DNA of 9,972 nt from JBBPYA01 sp038200385 (lineage in GTDB: Bacteria > Actinomycetota > Actinomycetes > Mycobacteriales > Geodermatophilaceae): assembly GCA_038200385.1 (NCBI GenBank), contig JBBPYA010000216.1:1-9972 (forward strand), given 5' to 3'. The notes below the pieces were generated by a model, which saw only the letters and a list, made by a program, of their open reading frames with translations, was not told the DNA's origin and ran no database searches. This document shows, piece by piece, positions 1-5,495 of this stretch (positions are counted from its first letter, which is position 1; each line of letters opens with the position of its first letter). A program made the position numbers and the translations under genes.

Positions 1-18
1 ACCAACGGGCGGGGACGG

Positions 19-720
19 ATGACACTCAAGGGCATGGACCTCGCCGAGCCCGGCCCGTCCCGGCCGCGCTACGACGGGCACGCGGACTGGTACGACGGGT
101 GGGCGCGTGCCGGCGGTGCCGCGTTCATGGCCGCCGCAGGCCCAGCGCTGCGGGAACTGCTGCCGAGCGGGAGCGGGCTGGCGCTGGACCTCGGCTGTGG
201 GACCGGGTTGCACGCCGGCGTCGCGGGCGGCCGCGGGGACGCCCAGCAGGGCGTCGACGTCAGCAGTGACCAGTTGCGGCTGGCGCAGGACCGGCTGCCG
301 GTGCTGCGCGCCGACGCTCGCGCGCTGCCGTTCGCCGACGGTTGCTTCCAGGCGGTGTACTCGATGCTCACCCACACCGACCTGGACGGGTTCGCCGGAC
401 TGGTCCGCGAAGGCCTGCGGGTGCTCGCCCCAGATGGCCGCTTCTGCTACGTCGGCGTACACCCGTGCTTCGTCGGGCCGTTCGTCGAAGTCGAGGCCGC
501 CGCCAGCCGCTTGCACCCGGGGTACCGCGAGGAGGGCTGGCAGGTCGGGTCGCCGTTCATCGGGGATGCCGTACGGCGCAGGGTCGGCGTACACCACCTC
601 ACGCTGCAGGCCTTGCTCAACGCGCTGGTGCCACCGGGCGCACGGCTCGAACGCGTCGTCGAGCGCGGCGACGGTCCGCTGCCCGAGGTGCTCGGTGTCC
701 TGCTGTCCCGGCCGTCCTGA
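19..720 (+). CDS. Class I SAM-dependent methyltransferase
   Basis: A 233-residue Rossmann-fold methyltransferase that would transfer a methyl group from S-adenosylmethionine to an unknown substrate, probably in the cytosol. Motif I is LALDLGCGTG at residues 54-63. An acidic residue ends strand 2 in GVDVS (78-82). RADARALPFADG (97-108) is the usual adenine-contacting region, and LRVLAPDGRF (133-142) is the post-III loop common in UbiE-like enzymes. After that comes a C-terminal part with HPCFVGPFVE (148-157) and a GVHHL stretch (190-194), a combination I associate with a poorly characterised actinobacterial subgroup. The length is normal for a single-domain enzyme. The ATG at 19 has a G-rich Shine-Dalgarno-like GGGGACGG just upstream; an ATG at 34 is a possible alternative. 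The gene stands alone, with 173 bp before the next gene. The family call is firm; the substrate is unknown. Confidence 0.88.
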   Translation: MTLKGMDLAEPGPSRPRYDGHADWYDGWARAGGAAFMAAAGPALRELLPSGSGLALDLGCGTGLHAGVAGGRGDAQQGVDVSSDQLRLAQDRLPVLRADARALPFADGCFQAVYSMLTHTDLDGFAGLVREGLRVLAPDGRFCYVGVHPCFVGPFVEVEAAASRLHPGYREEGWQVGSPFIGDAVRRRVGVHHLTLQALLNALVPPGARLERVVERGDGPLPEVLGVLLSRPS

Positions 721-772
721 GTCGCCGCGGCCCTGGGGCGCCACCAGCTGACTCACCGCCGGCTGGGTCGCT

Positions 773-822
773 CGTGATCATGGGGTTCCGCCGCCCAGGA
801 CCGGCGAATCCTCATGATCACG
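773..822. repeat. 50-bp imperfect palindrome, REP-like interspersed element
   Basis: The left arm 773-793 begins CGTGATCATG. The right arm 802-822 is its inverted copy, ending CATGATCACG. Arms of 21 bp pair at 18 positions around an 8-base centre (CCCAGGAC). It lies between two same-strand genes and has no following T-tract, so it is not a classical intrinsic terminator, though the transcript would fold strongly and could end or protect the upstream mRNA. Its shape (long arms, short loop, intergenic) resembles the short palindromic elements scattered in many actinobacterial genomes. The dyad is seen directly; that it is a repeat family is inferred, since only one copy lies in this window. Confidence 0.7.
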
Positions 823-880
823 GCATTCACGGCGGCCGAGCCACCGGTGGCGCAGCCCACGACCGGCTTCGACGGCTGGC

Positions 881-894
881 TACCCTGGCCGTCG
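881..894 (+). promoter_or_regulatory. Leaderless -10 promoter of the LarE gene
   Basis: TACCCT at 881-886 fits the actinobacterial TANNNT -10 consensus. Its last T is seven bases before the GTG at 894, so transcription would begin at or next to the start codon. No Shine-Dalgarno sequence precedes that GTG, which fits leaderless translation. There is no convincing -35 element. Confidence 0.5.
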
Positions 895-1721
895 TGACCG
901 ACCAGCAGACCACGGCGAGGGTGCAGCGGCTCGGTGTGGCGCTGCGCGGGTTCGGGCGGGTCGTCGTCGCCTTCTCCGGGGGCGCGGACTCGGCGTTCCT
1001 CCTGGCTGCCGCCGTCCGCGCGCTGGGGCCGGAACGGGTCGTCGCCGCCACCGCGGTGTCCCCCAGCCTGCCGGCCGCCGAACTCGCTGCGGCCGGCGAG
1101 TTCGCGGCCGGCCTCGGCGTCGAGCACCGCACCCCGGGAACCGAGGAGATGTCGCGGGAGGGCTACCGCGCCAACGGCAGCAACCGGTGCTACTTCTGCA
1201 AGGCCGAGCTGCTCGACACCCTCGCACCGATCGCCGCGGAACTCGGTGCTGTCGTCCTGACCGGGACCAACGCCGATGACGCCGTCGCAGGTTTCCGGCC
1301 CGGCATCCGGGCCGCCGCCGAGCGCGGCGCGCAGGCTCCATTACGCGATGCCGGGCTGACGAAGCAGCAGATCCGTGACGTGTCCCGGGAATGGGGACTG
1401 CGGACCTGGGACAAGCCGGCTGCGGCCTGCCTGTCCAGCCGGATCGCGTACGGCGTCCCGATCACCGAGCTGCGGCTGCGTCGGGTCGAGCGCGCCGAGG
1501 CCGCGTTGCGGAGCAGCCTGGTGGCGGCGGGGCACCGCGTCACGGACCTGCGGGTCCGCGACCTCGGACACGGAACCGCCCGGATCGAGGTGACCTCGGA
1601 GCTGGTCGCCGTACTGTCCGCCACTGAGCAACCACTGACCGTCGACGGGTTCGACTCGGTCGAGCTTGCGGCTTTCCGGTCGGGGTCGCTGAACGACGCC
1701 CTGCGTTCGACGGCGAGCTGA
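894..1721 (+). CDS. larE: LarE-type ATP-dependent sacrificial sulfur transferase (PP-loop)
   Basis: A 275-residue PP-loop protein of the LarE family. LarE enzymes activate pyridinium-dicarboxylate mononucleotide with ATP and donate sulfur to build the nickel-pincer nucleotide cofactor first found in lactate racemase. The PP-loop SGGADS is at residues 28-33. A conserved RCYFCK segment (98-103) supplies C99 and C102. TGTNADD (123-129) follows. WDKPAAACLSSRIAYG (172-187) holds C179, which aligns by context with the sacrificial Cys176 of Lactobacillus plantarum LarE. C179 is the only Cys in the C-terminal half, which suggests the self-sacrificing type rather than the three-Cys iron-sulfur type. 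The GTG start is chosen for the -10 box just upstream and because homology starts soon after; the open frame extends much further upstream but overlaps the methyltransferase and the palindrome. No larA, larB or larC gene is nearby. Confidence 0.88.
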   Translation: MTDQQTTARVQRLGVALRGFGRVVVAFSGGADSAFLLAAAVRALGPERVVAATAVSPSLPAAELAAAGEFAAGLGVEHRTPGTEEMSREGYRANGSNRCYFCKAELLDTLAPIAAELGAVVLTGTNADDAVAGFRPGIRAAAERGAQAPLRDAGLTKQQIRDVSREWGLRTWDKPAAACLSSRIAYGVPITELRLRRVERAEAALRSSLVAAGHRVTDLRVRDLGHGTARIEVTSELVAVLSATEQPLTVDGFDSVELAAFRSGSLNDALRSTAS

Positions 1722-1742
1722 GACCGCCCGGATTTTCCGGTA

Positions 1743-1769
1743 TTGACCCGGGCAAGTTGGGACTAGCCT
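1743..1769 (+). promoter_or_regulatory. Probable housekeeping-sigma promoter of cspB
   Basis: TTGACC (1743-1748) and TAGCCT (1764-1769) resemble -35 and -10 boxes. The spacer is 15 bp, slightly short; reading the -35 two bases earlier gives 17. Initiation near 1776 would give a leader of about 70 nt. Just upstream, CCGGA-TTT-TCCGG (1728-1740) is a small dyad abutting the -35 box and could be an operator. Confidence 0.55.
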
Positions 1770-1773
1770 GTGA

Positions 1774-1808
1774 CGCGAGGCACCTCGCGACGTTGCGACG
1801 GTGCCTCG
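1774..1808 (+). promoter_or_regulatory. cspB 5' leader with two mutually exclusive hairpins
   Basis: CGCGAGG (1774-1780) pairs perfectly with CCTCGCG (1783-1789) across two bases. The same left segment, as CGAGGCACC (1776-1784), also pairs perfectly over nine bases with GGTGCCTCG (1800-1808) around a 15-base loop. The two stems share bases and cannot coexist. They lie between the predicted transcription start and the ribosome site of a cold-shock gene. A structured, temperature-sensitive leader as in E. coli cspA is an inference. The first dyad could instead be a DNA operator. Confidence 0.45.
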
Positions 1809-1834
1809 GTTGCGTAGTCCCATCACGGCAGATC

Positions 1835-1838
1835 GAGG
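1835..1838 (+). promoter_or_regulatory. Ribosome binding site fixing the cspB start
   Basis: GAGG lies seven bases before the GTG at 1846, directly ahead of the conserved cold-shock N-terminus VPSGKVKWF. It favours this start over the in-frame GTG at 1801, which would add 15 unrelated residues and lies in the hairpin region. Confidence 0.6.
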
Positions 1839-1845
1839 TTGTCCG

Positions 1846-2241
1846 GTGCCCAGCGGCAAGGTGAAGTGGTTCAGCGCGGAGAAGGGCTTCGGCTTCCTCT
1901 CGCGGGAGGACGGCGGTGACGTCTTCGTGCACCGGGACGCGCTCCCGGCGGGAACCACCGAACTCAAGCCCGGCCAGCGGGTCGAGTTCGGGGTCGCGGA
2001 GGGCCGCCGGGGCGAGCAGGCCCTGAGCGTGCGCGTGCTCGATCCGTTGCCGTCGGTGGCGCAGGCCGCGGCTGCCTCCCAGCGCAAGGACCCCGACGAG
2101 ATGGTCGTCATCGTCGAGGACCTGATCAAGCTGCTCGACGGGATCTCCGACTCGCTTCGCCGCGGCCGCTACCCGGACCGCCCGGTGGCCCGCAAGGTCG
2201 CCGCCGTGCTGCGGGCCGTCGCCGGCGACCTCGAGGCCTGA
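1846..2241 (+). CDS. cspB: Cold-shock protein with C-terminal extension, CspB type
   Basis: A 131-residue nucleic-acid chaperone. Residues 1-66 form a cold-shock domain: VPSGKVKWF (1-9), RNP1 KGFGFL (13-18), RNP2 DVFVH (25-29), then ALPAG and GQRVEFGVAEGRRGEQALSV. The family binds single-stranded RNA or DNA and melts secondary structure. The protein is about twice the length of E. coli CspA. Residues 83-131 form an extra helical segment containing RRGRYPDRPVARKV (105-118) and ending AVAGDLEA, which closely resembles the tail I recall for M. tuberculosis CspB (Rv0871, about 135 residues). The function of this tail is not established. It has its own promoter and a structured leader, and converges with the DUF2771 gene after only six bases. 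Confidence 0.93.
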   Translation: MPSGKVKWFSAEKGFGFLSREDGGDVFVHRDALPAGTTELKPGQRVEFGVAEGRRGEQALSVRVLDPLPSVAQAAAASQRKDPDEMVVIVEDLIKLLDGISDSLRRGRYPDRPVARKVAAVLRAVAGDLEA

Positions 2242-2251
2242 GTCGGCTCAG
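2238..2251. terminator. Small shared palindrome at two convergent stop codons
   Basis: CTGAG-TCGG-CTCAG is a perfect 5-bp stem with a four-base loop. The TGA of cspB lies in the left arm and the TGA of the lipoprotein gene, on the other strand, lies in the right arm. There is no T-tract on either side, so termination is only a possibility; convergent transcription itself may matter more. Confidence 0.3.
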
Positions 2252-2904
2252 CCGGTCGGTGTCGCTGGGGGAGGTGCGGTACCCGATCCGGACGGGGTCG
2301 ATCCGGACGGGGTCGAGCCAGACGGTACGGCGCCCGTCGCGCCCGTCCCTGACCCTGACCCTGACCCTGACCCTGCCGAGCCGGCAGAAGTCGGGCTGAG
2401 GGACGTCTGGCTGGGGGACGTCGAGCCGGCGGGAGTCGAGGTCGGCACCGGCTGGCCGGGTTCGGACCCCCGGACCATGCCGATGGGCCAGGCGCCGGAC
2501 AGCCCCTCGCAGCCCGAGCCGGCGTTCTGCACGATCACCAGATAGAACTCGGGCGGAACCGCGTCCGAGGTGGACAGCTGGTCGTACGTCGTGGCCTTCC
2601 CGGCGTCGACCTGGCCGATCTCGTTCTGCAGCGAGCTGTCGAAGACTTGGATCTGCCAGCCGGCCTGGGCGACCGGCTTGGGCACGGTGATGACGATGGG
2701 CTCGTCCGGGCCGACCCGCAACACCGGTGGGCGGCGGGCGGCCTGATTGAACGTGGGCTTGCCGCCGAGGCAGTACTGGGTGGACACCAGCTGCTCGGTC
2801 TGCGAGCCGACGGTCACGCTCACCATCGGCGGCTGCGACGAGCAGGCCGCGAGCACGAACAGCGTCAGCCCCAGTGCGCTGACCCTCGCGACGACCGGCC
2901 TCAC
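2248..2904 (-). CDS. DUF2771-like secreted lipoprotein
   Basis: A 218-residue putative lipoprotein of unknown function. A lipoprotein signal runs from residue 1: a short basic start (R3, R7 region), a hydrophobic stretch ALGLTLFVL (10-18), and lipobox LAAC (18-21), with C21 as the lipidated residue. The mature part (22-150) has two further cysteines, C45 and C132, that could form a disulfide. It resembles actinobacterial DUF2771 proteins by content and by its place next to the MFS gene. Residues from about 151 to 218 are a low-complexity Ser/Pro/Thr/Gly tail built on DNA tandem repeats. The GTG start at 2904 overlaps the MFS stop codon as GTGA; no good ribosome site is seen, so translation is probably coupled. 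A longer reading frame exists upstream but would break the lipoprotein signal. The DUF2771 call is partly from context. Confidence 0.75.
   Translation of the reverse strand: MRPVVARVSALGLTLFVLAACSSQPPMVSVTVGSQTEQLVSTQYCLGGKPTFNQAARRPPVLRVGPDEPIVITVPKPVAQAGWQIQVFDSSLQNEIGQVDAGKATTYDQLSTSDAVPPEFYLVIVQNAGSGCEGLSGAWPIGMVRGSEPGQPVPTSTPAGSTSPSQTSLSPTSAGSAGSGSGSGSGTGATGAVPSGSTPSGSTPSGSGTAPPPATPTG
2285..2329. repeat. 15-bp tandem repeat in the lipoprotein tail
   Basis: GATCCGGACGGGGTC occurs twice back to back (2285-2314), followed by a diverged third unit (2315-2329). On the minus strand it codes for repeating Gly-Ser-Thr-Pro-Ser. Its length is a multiple of three, so copy-number change would alter tail length without a frameshift. 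Confidence 0.85.
2347..2375. repeat. 6-bp tandem repeat (CCCTGA) in the lipoprotein tail
   Basis: CCCTGA is repeated four times exactly, with a partial fifth copy. On the minus strand it codes for alternating Gly-Ser (SGSGSGSG). Its hexanucleotide period is frame-neutral and prone to slippage. Confidence 0.9.
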
Positions 2905-4403
2905 GCGGCGGTCGGGGAGCCGAGCAGGCGGCGCTTGCGGTGCGCGCTGAGCAGGGTGAGCAGGGTGGCAATTCCGACCAGTGAGGCGGCCACGGTAAAG
3001 GCGATCCATCCGATCAGCGGGAGCACGATCGCCACCCCGCCGCCGACGACCCAGGTGATCTGCAGCAGTGTCTCCGATCGAGCGAACGCCGACGGGCGCA
3101 GCGATTCGGGTACGTCACGCTGGATGATCGCGTCCAGGCTGTGCTTGCCCAGCGCGGTGGTCACACCGGCGACGACCGCGACCCCCACCACTACCGGGAC
3201 GCTGTACGCGAGCGCCCCGACCAGGCAGGCCACCGCAGCCATGGACGTCAGCACCAGCACGACCATGTCCGGGTTGGGCAACCTGGTCCGGGCCCCGATG
3301 CTCGTGCCGAGGAAGCTCCCGACGCCGGCCCCGGCGGCCACCAGGCCCAGCGCGAGCGTCCCCTGCGCCCCCCCGATCGTCCCCTGGAAGAGGAACGGGC
3401 TGAAGATCGTCAGGAAGCCGGCCAGGCCGCGCAGGATGGCCACACCGCGCAGTGCCGTGACGACCCGGATGCCGAGTGAACGACGGCCCTGGCCGGTCAG
3501 CGCACCGGTGCTCGTACCGCTGGTCAGCACGGCGGCGGGCAGCTCACCCGCAGAGCTGTCGACGTGCCTGGGCAACCGCAACCCGACCACTGCGGCGGCC
3601 ACGAACACGGCCACGGCCAGCTCGAGCTCCCAGCTGAAGTCGAGCACCGACGCCACGCCGGCCCCGATGCCGGCGGCAAGCCCTCCGACGACCAGACCGA
3701 AGATGGACAGCCGCGCGTTGGCCGTGACCAGCGTCATCCGACCGGGGAGCACCCGGGGGACGACGGCACCCTTGAGTACGCCGTAGGCTTTGCTGAGCAC
3801 CAGCGCGCCAAAAGCGGCCGGGTAGAGCGCGAAGTTGTCGAAGTTGACCGCCATCACCCACGCCAGCAAGGCGCGGCCGGCGAACGTCGCCGCCAGGGCC
3901 ACCCGTCGACCCCGCTGCATGCGGTCCAATGCCGGCCCGATGATGGGCGCGACGATCGCGAACGGCGCCATCGTCACCAGCAGGTACAGCGCGACGTTGG
4001 ATCGCTGCTCGCCGGCGGCAGCGGCGAAGAACAGCGTCCCGGCGAGGGACACCGCGATCAGTGCGTCGCCCGCACTGTTGAGCGCGTGGGTCCAGATCAG
4101 CCCGGTCAGGCCCGACTCACCGGCCCCGTCGGCCCGGCTGGCGGCATTGATCCGGCGCACGGCGGTCGAGGTCAGCTGCCGGGTCCGGGCTGTGGCGACC
4201 CGGGTCACGGTGATCTTCCCGGGCACCATGATCTCGGTTTGCGGCCGGGCGCTGCGCCGGGCCAGCCGGCGGGCCCGCGCCGTACTCGGCTGCTCCGGGG
4301 TGACGACGGACGGGGCGTCGGCCCGGGACACCAGCCGCTCGGTGTCCTCGCGCCACCCTGTCCCCCCGGAAGGTGGGGGGCGGATCGGACCAGGCGCAGT
4401 CAC
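2901..4403 (-). CDS. MFS-like multi-pass membrane transporter
   Basis: A 500-residue membrane protein with about 12 hydrophobic segments, roughly at residues 103-130, 136-158, 168-187, 192-210, 233-254, 258-275, 325-342, 347-370, 379-400, 402-419, 448-465 and 467-487. GPALDRMQRGRRVAL (156-170) fits MFS motif A (D160, R161, G165, R166, R167) between segments 2 and 3. QRDVPESLRPSAFARSETLLQ (428-448) is a loop typical of permease-like MFS members. A long Arg/Thr/Pro-rich cytoplasmic N-terminus (1-95) precedes the membrane part. The substrate is unknown. The GTG start has AGGA eight bases upstream. A later ATG at residue 59 is possible. It heads a two-gene unit with the DUF2771 lipoprotein, and its orthologue appears to be Rv0876c. 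CCCCCC (4362-4367) and GGGGGG (4375-4380) form a strong hairpin just inside the coding region and may limit translation. Confidence 0.85.
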   Translation of the reverse strand: MTAPGPIRPPPSGGTGWREDTERLVSRADAPSVVTPEQPSTARARRLARRSARPQTEIMVPGKITVTRVATARTRQLTSTAVRRINAASRADGAGESGLTGLIWTHALNSAGDALIAVSLAGTLFFAAAAGEQRSNVALYLLVTMAPFAIVAPIIGPALDRMQRGRRVALAATFAGRALLAWVMAVNFDNFALYPAAFGALVLSKAYGVLKGAVVPRVLPGRMTLVTANARLSIFGLVVGGLAAGIGAGVASVLDFSWELELAVAVFVAAAVVGLRLPRHVDSSAGELPAAVLTSGTSTGALTGQGRRSLGIRVVTALRGVAILRGLAGFLTIFSPFLFQGTIGGAQGTLALGLVAAGAGVGSFLGTSIGARTRLPNPDMVVLVLTSMAAVACLVGALAYSVPVVVGVAVVAGVTTALGKHSLDAIIQRDVPESLRPSAFARSETLLQITWVVGGGVAIVLPLIGWIAFTVAASLVGIATLLTLLSAHRKRRLLGSPTAA

Positions 4404-4478
4404 GGCTCACATCCTGCCTCACCGCACAGACATCGGGGGGTGCACGCGCAGGCCCGCCGATGGGGGAGGATGAGCCCT
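4404..4478. other. Short divergent intergenic region
   Basis: About 75 bp separates the divergent MFS and DUF3027 starts. It must hold both promoters or lie within their leaders, but I see no convincing TANNNT/-35 pair on either strand. The only clear signals are the two ribosome sites: AGGA for the MFS gene (complement of 4412-4415) and the purine run at 4462-4469 for DUF3027. Confidence 0.5.
4462..4469 (+). promoter_or_regulatory. Ribosome binding site deciding the DUF3027 start
   Basis: GGGGGAGG ends directly against an ATG at 4470, too close for that codon to be used easily. It lies nine bases before an in-frame GTG at 4479, a normal distance. The GTG is therefore preferred; the ATG would add only three residues. 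Confidence 0.55.
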
Positions 4479-5495
4479 GTGACTTCACCCCCGGCGGACC
4501 CGGCAGGCGGCCTGGCGCCGGCCCCCGAGCCCCCCGACGGCGCCACCTCGGACGCGGACCTGGCCGGGGCCGCTCCCGAGCCCGCCGAGCCGACGGACGA
4601 CGCTGGTCAGCCGCCGCCGGAGGTCGTAACGACCACGGACCCCGATGACGAGCCGGCTGGCGGCGTCCCTGAACAAGGCACGGCCCAGGATGACGAGCCG
4701 GCCGGCGGCGCTGCCGAACCGACCCCGATCGAGGACGACGAGCTGACCGCCGCCGTCGAGCTGGCCCGGGCCGCGGCCGAGGAGGAGGCACCCGGGCAGG
4801 TCGGCGAGCACGTCGACTGCACGGCGTTGAGTTCGGTCGAGGCCCCGGTGGCGATCCACCGCTTCGCCAGCCTGCTGCCCTCCTACGCGGGCTGGTGCTG
4901 GTCGGTGTCGCTGACCCGGGTTCCGGGCGAGCTGCACATCACCGTGGACGAGGTCGTCCTCGAGCCCGGCGCGGGTGCGCTGCTGCCGCCGGCCTGGGTC
5001 CCGTGGAGCGAGCGGCTGCAGCCCGGGGACCTCGGCGTCGGGGACCTGCTGCCGACCGGCGCGGACGACGAGCGGCTGGTCCCGGCGTACCTGGCCAGCG
5101 GCGACCCTGCCGTGGACGCCGTCGCCATGGAGTTGGGACTGGGTCGGGTCCGGGTGATGTCCAGGCTGGGCCGGATGTCGATCGCCGAACGCTGGTACGA
5201 CGGCCCGACCGGACCGGAGTCCTCGATGGCGCGGCAGGCTCCGGGGCCGTGCGGGACCTGCGGGTTCTACCTGCCGTTGGAGGGGTCGCTGCGCGCCATG
5301 ATCGGGGTGTGCGGCAACGAGTACGCGCCGAACGACGGCCGGGTGGTGGTGGCAAGTTTCGGCTGCGGCGCGCACTCCGAGGCCGCGGTCGAACCCGAAC
5401 CCGAAGCGCTGACCCAGGTCACCTACGACACCCAGGACTACGACCTGCTCAGCGTCGGGGGTGTCGAGCCAGCGGATGGCGCGGTCGGCGGCTGA
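4479..5495 (+). CDS. DUF3027 family protein with Cys/His cluster
   Basis: A 338-residue soluble protein of the actinobacterial DUF3027 family, function unknown. Residues 1-85 are a disordered acidic Pro/Ala/Glu region containing an internal duplication (DDEPAGG at 56-62 and 71-77). A short helix follows (about 86-104). The conserved core includes RFASLLPSYAGWCWSV (128-143), LLPPAWVPWSERLQPGDLG (168-186) and RWYDGPTGPE (238-247). Near the C-terminus C258-x2-C261, C278, C296 and H299 form a CGTCGF...VCGNE...GCGAHSE cluster, a plausible zinc site. It probably corresponds to Rv0877. The last 35 bases overlap the start of the ATPase gene, which suggests co-translation and a shared role. The acidic tail and the zinc-like cluster would fit a nucleic-acid or protein adaptor, but that is inference. 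Confidence 0.85.
   Translation: MTSPPADPAGGLAPAPEPPDGATSDADLAGAAPEPAEPTDDAGQPPPEVVTTTDPDDEPAGGVPEQGTAQDDEPAGGAAEPTPIEDDELTAAVELARAAAEEEAPGQVGEHVDCTALSSVEAPVAIHRFASLLPSYAGWCWSVSLTRVPGELHITVDEVVLEPGAGALLPPAWVPWSERLQPGDLGVGDLLPTGADDERLVPAYLASGDPAVDAVAMELGLGRVRVMSRLGRMSIAERWYDGPTGPESSMARQAPGPCGTCGFYLPLEGSLRAMIGVCGNEYAPNDGRVVVASFGCGAHSEAAVEPEPEALTQVTYDTQDYDLLSVGGVEPADGAVGG

Noticed and set aside
744..766. CCAGC...GCTGG dyad as terminator of the first methyltransferase
   Set aside because: A 5-bp stem with a 13-base loop and no T-tract is expected by chance at this GC content.
342..893. A long in-frame extension upstream of the LarE gene
   Set aside because: It overlaps the methyltransferase in another frame, runs through the palindrome, and is Arg/Pro-rich with no family resemblance, so it is a product of high GC.
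3564..4469. A long in-frame extension upstream of DUF3027
   Set aside because: It is antisense to the MFS gene, has Gln/Gly/Arg/His-rich shadow composition, and lacks homology. The purine-rich ribosome site fixes the start at 4479 or 4470.
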